In this document: positions 18,020-26,145 of the stretch, one piece after another | How positions within the stretch are numbered: position 1 is the stretch's first letter | Layout of the letters: each line of letters begins with the position of its first letter | Assembly: GCF_019038435.1 (NCBI RefSeq) | Contig: NZ_JAGPOX010000053.1 | Coordinates: 1 to 57,794 of the forward strand | Direction of reading: 5' to 3' | Length of the DNA: 57,794 nt | DNA from: Nocardia alni | GTDB lineage: Bacteria > Actinomycetota > Actinomycetes > Mycobacteriales > Mycobacteriaceae | Notes under the pieces: generated by a model | Told to the model about the DNA's origin: nothing | What the model saw: only the letters and a program-made list of their open reading frames with translations | Database searches by the model: none | Made by a program: the position numbers and the translations under genes

Positions 18020-18880
18020 ATGACGACGAATCTCGCTGACGGGTCGACGTTTGCCGAGGCGGAGCTCTGGGTGCGCTCGGGCGGGCTGGAAATCGTGCTG
18101 TACGTCATCGGCGCGATGCTGTTCACGCGGCTCGCGCAGTTCGTCCGGGATCGGGTCACCCGCCGGATCGACGCCGGATTCCAGAGCAGCGATTCGCTGG
18201 TGCGCTCGGAGGCGGCCAAGCATCGGCACGCCTTGGCGCAGGTGCTCACCTGGGTGTTGCTGACTGTCGTCTACTTCCTGGTGACGCTGCAGGTCCTGCG
18301 GCGCTTGGGCTTCGAACTCGGCGGCCTGGTCGCCCCGGCCGCGGTGCTCGGCGCCGCACTGGGTTTCGGCGCGCAGCGCATCGTGCAGGATCTGCTGGCG
18401 GGATTCTTCCTGATCACCGAGCGGCAGTACGGTTTCGGCGATGTGGTGAGCATCGCGGTCACCGGGCAGGCGGTGCCCGCCGACGGGACAGTGGAGGACG
18501 TCACATTGCGCATCACCACGTTGCGCAATGTGGACGGTGAGGTGATCCACGTGCCCAACGGCCAGATCGTGAAGGTCACCAACCTGTCCAAGGATTGGGC
18601 GCGCGCGGCCATCGACGTGCCCGTGCCCGCCACATCCGATATCAACAAGGTCAACGAGATCCTGCGCGACGTGGGCACCAAGGCCTATGCCGATCGCAAA
18701 CTCAAAGCGCTGCTGTTGGACGAGCCCACAGTGATGGGGCTCGAGGATCTGACGGTGGACCAGATGAACATCCGGATGGTGGCCCGCACACTGCCGGGCA
18801 AACAGTTCGAAGTCGGCCGTGAGCTGCGGGTGCGGGTTGCCGCGGCGCTACGCCGGGAGGGTATGAGTGAAACTGCGTAA
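18020..18880 (+). CDS. MscS-family mechanosensitive channel
   Basis: 286-aa small-conductance mechanosensitive channel family protein. Three membrane helices are visible: residues 21-37, 74-93 and the pore helix with its Gly/Ala-rich AVLGAALGFGAQRIVQDLLAGFFLI near 105-130. The beta-domain follows with TLRNVDGEVIHVPNGQIVKVTNLS, the classic MscS motif, near 171-194. The ATG at 18020 with GGGAG before it is preferred to an in-frame start at 17957. The position between prfB and ftsE equals that of M. tuberculosis Rv3104c (308 aa). Its stop overlaps the next small gene by 14 bp, indicating coupled translation. Confidence 0.92.
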   Translation: MTTNLADGSTFAEAELWVRSGGLEIVLYVIGAMLFTRLAQFVRDRVTRRIDAGFQSSDSLVRSEAAKHRHALAQVLTWVLLTVVYFLVTLQVLRRLGFELGGLVAPAAVLGAALGFGAQRIVQDLLAGFFLITERQYGFGDVVSIAVTGQAVPADGTVEDVTLRITTLRNVDGEVIHVPNGQIVKVTNLSKDWARAAIDVPVPATSDINKVNEILRDVGTKAYADRKLKALLLDEPTVMGLEDLTVDQMNIRMVARTLPGKQFEVGRELRVRVAAALRREGMSETA

Positions 18881-19022
18881 ATCCACGACGATCCTGGTCT
18901 CGGTATGGATCGCCACGTTCGTTTTGTACTTATTCGTCAGGCCCACTACACCGGAGAGCACGTTCTCTCCGATTGCCAATAGTATTCAGAAATCGATGAT
19001 TTCGTCCTCGCACTCCAAGTGA
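18867..19022 (+). CDS. 51-aa single-span membrane protein upstream of ftsE
   Basis: Very short gene starting GTG-AAA-CTG-CGT with GGGAGGG just before it; it overlaps the end of the mscS gene and ends 75 bp before ftsE. The protein has a basic N terminus (KLRKS), one helix (TTILVSVWIATFVLYLFV) and a short polar tail after RP. The same pattern of ST, then aliphatic, VW, aliphatic, LYL, V, P recurs at the C termini of the proteins at 23508-24053 and 24150-24398. Its location matches M. tuberculosis Rv3103c, a membrane protein between Rv3104c and ftsE, although that is longer. Function unknown; a link to FtsEX or the MscS channel is inferred from position. Confidence 0.75.
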   Translation: MKLRKSTTILVSVWIATFVLYLFVRPTTPESTFSPIANSIQKSMISSSHSK

Positions 19023-19097
19023 CGCGAATGTGACACCCTCGAATTCACAGGAGTACCCCAGGCAGTACCGCAGGAGTGCTGGTTACACTGGCTCCCC

Positions 19098-19787
19098 GTG
19101 ATCACCCTGCGGAACGTCACCAAGTCCTACAAGGCCTCGACTCGACCCGCGCTGGACGACGTTTCGGTCGATGTGGAAAAGGGCGAGTTCCTGTTCATCA
19201 TCGGGCCGTCGGGCTCGGGCAAGTCGACGTTCATGCGGCTGCTGCTCAAGGAGGAGCGGCCGACCACCGGCGAGATCCACGTCGCGGACTTCCGGGTGGA
19301 CCGTCTGTCCGGGCGCAGGGTGCCCAAGCTTCGCCAGCGAATCGGCTGTGTGTTCCAGGACTTCCGGCTGCTCCAGCAGAAGACGGTCGAACAGAACGTG
19401 GCGTTCGCGCTCGAGGTGATCGGCAAGAACCGCAAGTTCATCAGTCGCGCGGTGCCCGAGGCGCTCGACCTGGTCGGCCTGTCCGGTAAGGCGGACCGGC
19501 TGCCCAGCGAGCTGTCCGGCGGTGAGCAGCAGCGCGTGGCCATCGCGCGGGCGTTCGTGAACCGGCCGCTGGTGCTGCTGGCCGACGAGCCCACCGGAAA
19601 CCTGGACCCCGACACCAGTCAGGACATCATGACCCTGCTCGAACGGATCAACCGCGTCGGCACCACGGTGTTGATGGCGACCCACGACAACCACATCGTC
19701 GACTCGATGCGCCGGCGCGTGGTGGAGCTGGACCGCGGCCGCCTGATTCGCGACGAGGCCACCGGCGTGTACGGGGTGGGCCGCTAA
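19098..19787 (+). CDS. ftsE: Cell-division ATP-binding protein FtsE
   Basis: 229-aa ABC ATPase that with FtsX couples ATP hydrolysis to activation of peptidoglycan hydrolases at the septum. Walker A is GPSGSGKST near residues 35-43, the signature is LSGGEQQRVAIARAF near 138-152, and Walker B is VLLADEPTGNLDP near 159-171. It starts at GTG. Length equals that of M. tuberculosis FtsE. The stop overlaps the ftsX start by one base (TAATG). Confidence 0.97.
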   Translation: MITLRNVTKSYKASTRPALDDVSVDVEKGEFLFIIGPSGSGKSTFMRLLLKEERPTTGEIHVADFRVDRLSGRRVPKLRQRIGCVFQDFRLLQQKTVEQNVAFALEVIGKNRKFISRAVPEALDLVGLSGKADRLPSELSGGEQQRVAIARAFVNRPLVLLADEPTGNLDPDTSQDIMTLLERINRVGTTVLMATHDNHIVDSMRRRVVELDRGRLIRDEATGVYGVGR

Positions 19788-20695
19788 TGCGCATCAGCTT
19801 TCTGTTGGGCGAGGTCCTCAACGGCCTGCGCCGCAACATCACGATGACCATCGCGATGATCCTGACCACCGCGGTGTCGCTGACCATGCTCGGCGGCGGT
19901 CTGCTCGCGGTGCGGATGGCGGACAAGACCGAGCAGTACTTCCTGGACCGGCTCGAGGTGCGGCTCTACCTCAACGACAATGTGTCCGCGACCGACGTGG
20001 ACTGCTCGAAGGATCCGTGCCGGTCGCTGATGGCGGATCTGAAGCAGACCTCCGGTGTGGTGTCGGTGCAGTACATGAACCGCGCGGACGCGGTCCGTGA
20101 GGCCAAGGAGAAGACGTTCAAGGATCAGCCGGAGCTGGCCGCGTACGTCGCGTCGTCGCCGCTGCCCGCCTCGCTGCGGGTGAAGATGACCGACGCGGAT
20201 CAGTATCCGCATATCTTGCAGGCTTTCCAGGGGCGTCCGGGCGTCGGCTTCGTCCGCAATGACAAGGACATCGTCGATCGGCTGGTCAGCCTGTTCGACG
20301 GTTTGCGCAACGCCGCGTTCGGGCTGGCGGTGTTGCAGGCGTTCGCGGCGATATTGCTGATCGCGAACATGGTGCAGATCGCGGCCTTCACCCGGCGCGA
20401 AGAGGTCGGCATCATGCGACTGGTCGGCGCGAGCCGCTGGTATACGCAGCTGCCGTTCCTGTTGGAGGCCGTGGCCGCGGCGATCGTCGGTTCGGCGCTG
20501 GCGGTGGTCGGCCTGATCGCCGCACGGCCGCTGGTGATCGACCGGGCGCTGGGGTCGCTGTTCCAGTCCAAGGTGTTCCCGGGCATCACCAGCGACGACA
20601 TCACGCTCGTATCGATGACGCTGGTTCCGGTGGCCATCGCGTTCGCGGCCGTCACCGCTTACGGCACGTTGCGGTACTACGTGCGCGAGCAGTGA
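19787..20695 (+). CDS. ftsX: Cell-division protein FtsX
   Basis: 302-aa membrane partner of FtsE. A cytoplasmic N terminus (MRISFLLGEVLNGLRRNITMTIAMI) leads into helix 1 near residues 24-45. The extracellular domain (about 50-165) contains a close cysteine pair in DVDCSKDPC, and three further helices follow near 180-205, 225-250 and 275-295. It transmits ATP-driven movement to an external peptidoglycan hydrolase (RipC in mycobacteria). In M. tuberculosis smpB follows immediately; here recQ follows and smpB lies 33 kb away. Confidence 0.97.
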   Translation: MRISFLLGEVLNGLRRNITMTIAMILTTAVSLTMLGGGLLAVRMADKTEQYFLDRLEVRLYLNDNVSATDVDCSKDPCRSLMADLKQTSGVVSVQYMNRADAVREAKEKTFKDQPELAAYVASSPLPASLRVKMTDADQYPHILQAFQGRPGVGFVRNDKDIVDRLVSLFDGLRNAAFGLAVLQAFAAILLIANMVQIAAFTRREEVGIMRLVGASRWYTQLPFLLEAVAAAIVGSALAVVGLIAARPLVIDRALGSLFQSKVFPGITSDDITLVSMTLVPVAIAFAAVTAYGTLRYYVREQ

Positions 20696-20812
20696 TGAAT
20701 GCGCCGGCCGCCGATGTCACCGGTGGCGCACATGAGTCCGGCATGAGGCGTGGGGAGGCGGAAAGGGTGCGACCCGCCGAGGGGTCTGGCGTGATTGTCG
20801 TTGATCCGTAGG

Positions 20813-22957
20813 ATGGCTGGGGTGAGTTTCCCGGAGACGCTCGAGACATCAACCAGCCCTGCCGAATCTGATGCGGCGCAAGAGGTTTTGCGCCGCGTGT
20901 TCGGGTACGACAGTTTCCGGGGGCAGCAGCACGAGATCGTGACGCGGGTCATCGACGGCGGTGACGCGCTGGTGCTCATGCCTACCGGTGGCGGTAAATC
21001 GCTGTGTTACCAGATTCCGGCGCTGGTGCGGCCGGGCGTCGGTGTGGTCATCTCTCCGCTGATCGCGCTCATGCAGGATCAGGTGGACGCGCTCAACGCC
21101 GTCGGGGTGCGGGCGGGTTTCCTCAACTCCACCCAGTTCCCGGATGAGCGCCGGGCCATGGAGCAGGCATTCGTCTCCGGCGAGCTCGATGTGCTGTATC
21201 TCGCGCCGGAGCGGCTGCGGCTCGAGTCGACGCTGAACCTGTTGAACCGGGCCAAGGTATCGGTCTTCGCGATCGACGAGGCGCACTGCGTATCGCAGTG
21301 GGGCCATGATTTCCGGCCCGACTATCTGGCGCTGTCGGTGCTGCACGAGCGCTGGCCCGAGGTGCCGCGCATCGCGCTGACGGCCACGGCCACCGCCACC
21401 ACCCGCAAGGAAATCGCCGAGCGCCTGGACCTCCCGGAGGCATCGGCGGGCGATGCGCGGGGCGCACGGCATTTCGTGTCGAGCTTCGATCGTCCCAACA
21501 TCCAGTACCGCATCGAGCCGAAGAACCGGGCCGAGCAGCAGTTGCTGAGTTTCATCACCACCGAGCACGCGGGCGACGCCGGGATCGTCTACTGCCTCTC
21601 GCGCAATTCGGTGGAGAAGACCGCCGAATTCCTCACCCGCAACGGCGTGGAGGCGGTGCCGTATCACGCCGGACTCGACGCGCGCACCAGGGCGACCAAT
21701 CAGTCGCGGTTCCTGCGTGAGGACGGGCTGGTCGTCGTCGCCACGATCGCGTTCGGGATGGGCATCGACAAGCCCGATGTGCGGTTCGTCGCCCACCTGG
21801 ATCTGCCGAAGTCGGTGGAGGGGTACTACCAGGAGACCGGCCGTGCGGGCCGCGACGGTCTGCCGTCCACCGCGTGGATGGTCTACGGCCTGAGTGACGT
21901 TGTGCAGCAACGCAAACTGATCGACCTGTCCGACGGTGACGCCGCGCATCGTCGCCAGCTGCAACTGCACCTGGACGCGATGCTCGCGCTGTGCGAGACG
22001 GTGCAGTGCCGTCGTTCCCAGCTGCTGGCCTATTTCGGCCAGCAGGGCGAGCGGTGCGGGAACTGCGATACCTGTATCAACCCGCCCGAGACCTGGGACG
22101 GTACGGTCGCCGCGCAGAAGGTGCTCTCGACGGTGTTGCGCCTGAAGAAGGAGCGTGGGCAGAGCTTCGGCGCCGGGCATATCGTCGACATCCTGCTCGG
22201 CAAGTCCAATCCGAAGGTGGTGCAGCACAAGCACGCCGAGCTCAAGGTCTTCGGAATCGGCACCGAACTGCGCGATATCGAGTGGCGGGGCGTGGTCCGC
22301 CAGCTGCTGGCCCAGGGCCTGCTGACAGTACACGGCGACTACGGCGTGCTCACCCTCACCGCAGCCAGCGAGGAGGTGCTGTTCAAGAGCCGCACGGTCG
22401 ACATGCGCCGCGAGCCCGAACGCGTCAAGGCGGCAAAGGCCCCGCGCGCCAAGACCTCTCGCCTCGCCGCCGACCTCCCCCCGGCCGACGCGGGCCTGTT
22501 CGAGCGCCTGCGTGCCTGGCGCGCGGCGACCGCGAAGGAACAGGGCGTTCCCGCTTACGTCGTCTTCCACGATGCCACCCTTCGCGAGATTGCCGCACGG
22601 AAGCCCGGAAGTCTGGCCGAGCTGGGCGGCATCAGCGGGATCGGTGAGAGCAAACTCGCCAAATACGGTGAGGGAGTGCTGGATACGCTCGCGGAGCAGG
22701 CCGGGAACGGGGCTGCGGAACAGTCGTCCGCCGGCAGTGCCGCGCCGGCTCGAAGCCAGCCCCCTGCTGAGTCGGCATCCACCGGCGGCAAGGCGGCACG
22801 CACCCGCTCGACGGGTGGATCCCGCTCGGCCGTCCAAGCCGAGACGGGCGCTGCGGCACAGTCGAATCCGGCTGTCTCGCCCGCACCCCGGTCCGCCTGG
22901 AATGACGAACCTCCCCCGGAGTGGGATTTCGAACCGCCGCCGGACGAGCGGTATTAG
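20813..22957 (+). CDS. recQ: ATP-dependent DNA helicase RecQ
   Basis: 714-aa 3'-5' DNA helicase for recombination and repair. Motif I is MPTGGGKS at residues 56-63, motif II is DEAH in FAIDEAHCVSQWGHDFRPDY near 157-176, and motif VI is YYQETGRAGRDGLPS near 338-352. The RQC zinc site has four cysteines in VQCRRSQ and ERCGNCDTC near 395-420, and an HRDC domain lies near 565-625. The last 85 residues are Ala/Ser/Pro-rich and end with repeated PPP-type acidic motifs. TTG 20795 and GTG 20822 are other possible starts. A stand-alone gene between ftsX and accessory DNA. Confidence 0.95.
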   Translation: MAGVSFPETLETSTSPAESDAAQEVLRRVFGYDSFRGQQHEIVTRVIDGGDALVLMPTGGGKSLCYQIPALVRPGVGVVISPLIALMQDQVDALNAVGVRAGFLNSTQFPDERRAMEQAFVSGELDVLYLAPERLRLESTLNLLNRAKVSVFAIDEAHCVSQWGHDFRPDYLALSVLHERWPEVPRIALTATATATTRKEIAERLDLPEASAGDARGARHFVSSFDRPNIQYRIEPKNRAEQQLLSFITTEHAGDAGIVYCLSRNSVEKTAEFLTRNGVEAVPYHAGLDARTRATNQSRFLREDGLVVVATIAFGMGIDKPDVRFVAHLDLPKSVEGYYQETGRAGRDGLPSTAWMVYGLSDVVQQRKLIDLSDGDAAHRRQLQLHLDAMLALCETVQCRRSQLLAYFGQQGERCGNCDTCINPPETWDGTVAAQKVLSTVLRLKKERGQSFGAGHIVDILLGKSNPKVVQHKHAELKVFGIGTELRDIEWRGVVRQLLAQGLLTVHGDYGVLTLTAASEEVLFKSRTVDMRREPERVKAAKAPRAKTSRLAADLPPADAGLFERLRAWRAATAKEQGVPAYVVFHDATLREIAARKPGSLAELGGISGIGESKLAKYGEGVLDTLAEQAGNGAAEQSSAGSAAPARSQPPAESASTGGKAARTRSTGGSRSAVQAETGAAAQSNPAVSPAPRSAWNDEPPPEWDFEPPPDERY

Positions 22958-22968
22958 TCGTGCGAGTT

Positions 22969-23001
22969 AGCGAGGGCCTTGCTCGCTCGCTTCGGCTTTT
23001 T
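22969..23001 (+). terminator. Possible terminator after recQ
   Basis: AGCGAG (22969-22974) pairs with CTCGCT (22982-22987) around a 7-base loop, and a TTTTT run lies nine bases after the stem. It starts 12 bp beyond the recQ stop. The stem is short and the gap to the T-run is long, so this is a moderate call. Confidence 0.4.
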
Positions 23002-23056
23002 GGCTATTCGGGGCAGCTACCGAGTACAGTGGAGGCGTCACGAGAGTGATGCTGGA

Positions 23057-23086
23057 GTGAAGCGCCGGCGCCTACCGACGCTTCAC
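23057..23086 (-). terminator. Hairpin after the 40-aa membrane protein gene
   Basis: GTGAAGCG (23057-23064) and CGCTTCAC (23079-23086) form a perfect 8-bp stem, 15 bp beyond the stop of the leftward small gene and about 100 bp beyond recQ. It could work in both directions between these convergent genes. Confidence 0.5.
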
Positions 23087-23100
23087 CCATCTGGTGGGTA

Positions 23101-23223
23101 CTACCTGACCTGCTGGATGAACCAGCGGACCAGCAAGAGCGCCCCGGCGATCACGACAGCTCCCGTAAAGCAGATGCCGTAATCGACCGGGGCATTGCTC
23201 TTGTCCCGGCGATGTTTCGCCAT
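23101..23223 (-). CDS. 40-aa single-span membrane protein
   Basis: Short leftward gene whose start is fixed by a near-perfect ribosome-binding site, AAAGGAGGTG, seven bases before the ATG. The protein has a basic head (MAKHRRDKSN), then one helix (ICFTGAVVIAGALLLVRWFI) and ends QQVR. It is convergent with recQ and followed by a hairpin. No family is recognised and it does not share the ST-VW-LYL-P pattern of the neighbouring small proteins. The strong initiation signal makes it a credible gene despite its size. Confidence 0.65.
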   Translation of the reverse strand: MAKHRRDKSNAPVDYGICFTGAVVIAGALLLVRWFIQQVR

Positions 23224-23507
23224 CCCACCACCTCCTTTCTCGGCGCGATGCGGCCTGGACCATCTGCCACACCGCCCCTTGAAGTGAGGTGTCATCACCC
23301 TACGCGAATCCTGAGCCCGAATCGATTCGGAGTTGTTGGTACACAACGACTTTGGAATGTTCCATGCTGATTGTCGCGCGCAGAGGGTCTCCGGCGAGTA
23401 CGAGAAGCCGAACCGGGGGTGCTGCCGGACGGGCGTGCAGATTCGGAATTCGTGTCTCTCATCCCGAATCCGTTTATTCCGAGCCGATCCATGGGTACGG
23501 TTCTGAC

Positions 23508-24053
23508 ATGATGTTCGGTAACGACGATGTGATCGGCGGGGACGAAGGTTCCTCCGAGGTGACGGCCCTTTCGGGGGAGGCCGCTGGTGTTCGGGCAGCC
23601 GTCGATACGCAACCGAATGTCGATACGCAATCTGTGGCGGACTCGCAGTTCGACACGGAAGAGCTACCGATTGTCACTGCGCAGTCGAATGGCTATGCGC
23701 AGCCCAGTGCAGGTGAGCGGCAGGTCACTGCTGTTTCGCCGAGTTTCGATTCGCAGCCGAGTGTTGTCGCGCAGTCGAATGGCTACGTACAACCTGGTAC
23801 CGGTGAGCAGCAGGGTATTGCCGCTGAGACGAGCGCCGAAGCGCAGCCGAATACCGATTCGCGGGCGAGCGACGACGAACAGCCGAACGCGCAGTCCAGT
23901 GGCGCGGCGTATGCGGGCGTCGTGCGACACGGTTGGGGGACCGGGTTGTGGAAACGGCGCAAACCGCTGGGACGGCCCCGGGTATCGACGCTGGTGCTGA
24001 TGTCGGTGTGGGTCGCGGTGTTCGCGGTATATCTCGTAGTGCGGCCGGCCTAG
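23508..24053 (+). CDS. Gln/Ser-rich repeat protein with C-terminal membrane anchor
   Basis: 181-aa protein, ATG-ATG start; no strong ribosome-binding site, and the frame is open further upstream to 23289, so the start is uncertain. Residues 1-135 are polar and low-complexity, rich in Gln, Ser, Thr and Ala, with an imperfect repeat: AQSNGYAQPSAGERQ and AQSNGYVQPGTGEQQ about 30 residues apart, plus several (D/A)xQPN units. A basic stretch (WKRRKPLGRPR) precedes one C-terminal helix (VSTLVLMSVWVAVFAVYLVV) ending RPA. The helix matches the 51-aa protein before ftsE and the 82-aa protein downstream. It looks tail-anchored with the repeat region in the cytoplasm; function unknown. Confidence 0.6.
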   Translation: MMFGNDDVIGGDEGSSEVTALSGEAAGVRAAVDTQPNVDTQSVADSQFDTEELPIVTAQSNGYAQPSAGERQVTAVSPSFDSQPSVVAQSNGYVQPGTGEQQGIAAETSAEAQPNTDSRASDDEQPNAQSSGAAYAGVVRHGWGTGLWKRRKPLGRPRVSTLVLMSVWVAVFAVYLVVRPA

Positions 24054-24149
24054 CCATCGCCTGTCAGGTGTCCCAACCGATGACAACCCGTGATGCTCCA
24101 GATGCGGAAAAAGTCCACGGATGCGGGCCGGGGCGGATAGCGTTCCGCC

Positions 24150-24398
24150 ATGGTGCATCACAGCCATAACCAGGACTCCGGCGATGCGGGGTCATCGAGC
24201 ACGCCCGACAGCCCCGACGCCGATGCGCCGGAGCGGGACGAGTCCGCTCGCGGTCGCGGCACCGCGGGCATGGTCGAGGCCGGGTGGTTGCGCCCGCACG
24301 CCTACCGCGCCCTCGGTCATCCCCGGGTATCGACGATCATCCTGCTGATCGTGTGGATCGCGCTTCTCGTGCTCTACCTCGAAGTGTCTCCGCATTGA
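24150..24398 (+). CDS. 82-aa protein with C-terminal membrane anchor
   Basis: Small protein with a polar acidic head (DSGDAGSSSTPDSPDADAPERDE), a middle segment MVEAGWLRPHAYRALGHPR and one C-terminal helix VSTIILLIVWIALLVLYLEV ending SPH. The HPRVST-VW-LYL segment aligns with RPRVST-VW-VYL of the preceding protein, so the two are divergent copies. No clear ribosome-binding site precedes the ATG. Its last 25 bp overlap the end of the convergent alpha/beta hydrolase gene. Function unknown. Confidence 0.6.
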   Translation: MVHHSHNQDSGDAGSSSTPDSPDADAPERDESARGRGTAGMVEAGWLRPHAYRALGHPRVSTIILLIVWIALLVLYLEVSPH

Positions 24399-25192
24399 GT
24401 CGTCCGGCTGCTCGCTGCCACTGCCTCGCGCACGAGCCGGGTGAATTCGTCCGGACGCTGTTCGGGCAGCGAGACACCGGCATCCGGCACGAAGTGAGTC
24501 CTGCAGTGCAGGGCGGCGGACAGTGGTTCCATGCTGGGCTTGGACGGCTCGTCGTCCTGGCCGCAGATCATCGTCACCGGGGCCGTGATCAGCGGCAGCC
24601 GCTCCTGCATGTGGTACAGGTGTAGCGCGATGTGGCCGTCCTCCGCGCGGTCCAGCACACGTAGCGCGTCGACCATGAAACGGTTCAGCGAGGCCTCCTG
24701 ACCCGGCCGGTAGTATTCCCGCCGCCGGTTCCACAGCTCCACCAGGTGCGAACCGTCCGGCATCGGTTTGACCCAGTCGATCGGTCGTCTCCAGACCGCC
24801 CGGGCGCGTTTTTCCGCGGTGATGAACGGGGTCGCGGACAGCACCAGCCCGCGTACCCGCGCGCCCAGCCGTGCGGCCACCTCGACCGCGATCACTCCGC
24901 CGGTGTGGTGACCGACGAGGTGGAACGAGTCCAGGCCCAGGCCGTTCACCAGGTCCTCCACGCCGTCGGCGAACTGTTCGATGCTCTGGTCGTCGTCCGG
25001 TTTGGCCGAGCCGCCGTAGCCGACGGTATCCATCGCGATCACCCGATGCGTGGCCCCGAGCAGCGGCAGCACATCGATGAACTCCGTCCAGGAGCGCGGG
25101 GTCTGATGCAGGAGCAGAACCGGGTCTCCGGCACCCTGCTCGACATAGTGCAGCCGGCCGAACCGGCTGTCCACGTAGTTGGCGGCCAGCAT
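24374..25192 (-). CDS. Alpha/beta-hydrolase-fold protein lacking the usual triad
   Basis: 272-aa alpha/beta-hydrolase-fold protein. The oxyanion loop HQTPRSW (residues 29-35) and the strand-elbow LVGHHTGG (92-99) are in place, but the nucleophile position is His96 instead of Ser, Asp or Cys. The C-terminal position normally holding the catalytic His (GHSLPE) reads G-V240-SLPE. The acid-loop CGQDDEPS is present. It may therefore not be a conventional hydrolase. AGGAG precedes the ATG at 25192. It is divergent from a TetR gene, and the gap holds a palindrome also found before the LLM oxidoreductase gene, so the three probably share one regulator. Confidence 0.8.
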   Translation of the reverse strand: MLAANYVDSRFGRLHYVEQGAGDPVLLLHQTPRSWTEFIDVLPLLGATHRVIAMDTVGYGGSAKPDDDQSIEQFADGVEDLVNGLGLDSFHLVGHHTGGVIAVEVAARLGARVRGLVLSATPFITAEKRARAVWRRPIDWVKPMPDGSHLVELWNRRREYYRPGQEASLNRFMVDALRVLDRAEDGHIALHLYHMQERLPLITAPVTMICGQDDEPSKPSMEPLSAALHCRTHFVPDAGVSLPEQRPDEFTRLVREAVAASSRTTQCGDTSR

Positions 25193-25229
25193 GTGAGTTC
25201 TCCTGTCAGCAATGGTCGACGTCGGCGTT

Positions 25230-25243
25230 CGTACTATGTACCG
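25230..25243. promoter_or_regulatory. Probable TetR operator, site 1
   Basis: CGTACTATGTACCG, with GTAC/GTAC arms around TAT, lies 38 bp before the leftward hydrolase start and 84 bp before the TetR start. The same pattern recurs at 26146-26160 (CCGTACTTTGTACGG), giving a shared motif CGTACTWTGTACSG. Confidence 0.6.
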
Positions 25244-25326
25244 TTCGATGCACGGAGTCAAGGCCGAGCGCTTCCGGTACGGTTACCGGCGCAGGCGACG
25301 ATCACGATGAGAAGGCAGGGGGCGCA

Positions 25327-26019
25327 ATGGCTCAGCAGCGGAAACGAACGAACGGCCGGACGGTCGCGCTGACGTCGGATCGCATCATCGAGGCCGCCCT
25401 CCGGATCGCCGACGCGGAGGCCGATCTGGATCGGCTGACCGTGCGCAGGCTCGCCGCCGAATTGGAGGTGGGCACGATGACGTTGTACGGCTACTTTCGC
25501 AGCCGTGACGAGATCCTGGACGGCATGGCCGACCGCGCGATGGGCCGGATGCGGCTGCCCGCCGAGCCCGACGCCGGCCCGGCCGAGGCGTTGCGCACCG
25601 TGGCCTACGCATTTCTGGCGATGATGCGCGAACACCCCTCGGCCGCCTGGCTTCTGGCCTCCAGGGTCACTGGCAGCCCGACCGCCCTGCGCGGTGCGAT
25701 GGAAGCTGTCCTGCAGCGCCTGGTGGACGCCGGGATACCGGGCCGGATCGCCGTGCGCTGCTACGGATTCCTGATTACCTACACGATCGGCTTCGTCGGC
25801 TACCAGACGCCGCGCCCGTGGGGGCGGCTGGCCGACCCGGAGTCGATCGAGCAGCGCCGGAGGCGGGTGCACCACTACGCCGGGTTGCCCGCCGACGAGT
25901 TCCCGCAGGTCGTCAAGTACGCGGACGCGATCGCCGACCTGCCCTCGGACGGGCAGTTCATTTCCGGGGTCGAGGCGTACATCGTCGGTATGTTGCGCGA
26001 AATCGACCGGAAGGATTGA
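25327..26019 (+). CDS. TetR-family transcriptional regulator
   Basis: 230-aa one-component repressor. The N-terminal helix-turn-helix is at residues 18-63 (DRIIEAALRIADAEADLDRLTVRRLAAELEVGTMTLYGYFRSRDEILDGM), of the TetR_C-like subgroup with Tyr-Gly-Tyr-Phe in the recognition helix. The ligand domain is about 160 aa. GGGGG lies eight bases before the ATG. It is divergent from the hydrolase gene and followed, after 159 bp, by the LLM oxidoreductase gene. Both flanking promoters carry the palindrome CGTACTWTGTACSG, so autoregulation and control of both neighbours are likely. Ligand unknown. Confidence 0.9.
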   Translation: MAQQRKRTNGRTVALTSDRIIEAALRIADAEADLDRLTVRRLAAELEVGTMTLYGYFRSRDEILDGMADRAMGRMRLPAEPDAGPAEALRTVAYAFLAMMREHPSAAWLLASRVTGSPTALRGAMEAVLQRLVDAGIPGRIAVRCYGFLITYTIGFVGYQTPRPWGRLADPESIEQRRRRVHHYAGLPADEFPQVVKYADAIADLPSDGQFISGVEAYIVGMLREIDRKD

Positions 26020-26145
26020 GCCGCATCGGTATTCAGTCTGCCTGTCTTCGCCGTCCCGGAGCGGGATAGGGGCCGCCGGCGGCGAAAAGGCGGGTTGCCG
26101 CTGCCGTGAAACGCAAAACCTTTCCGAAGTGCGTCCAGCGCGGTA

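Noticed and set aside
20697..20812. 38-codon frame directly after ftsX
   Set aside because: Polar sequence with no motif or start signal, and it overlaps the recQ start region.
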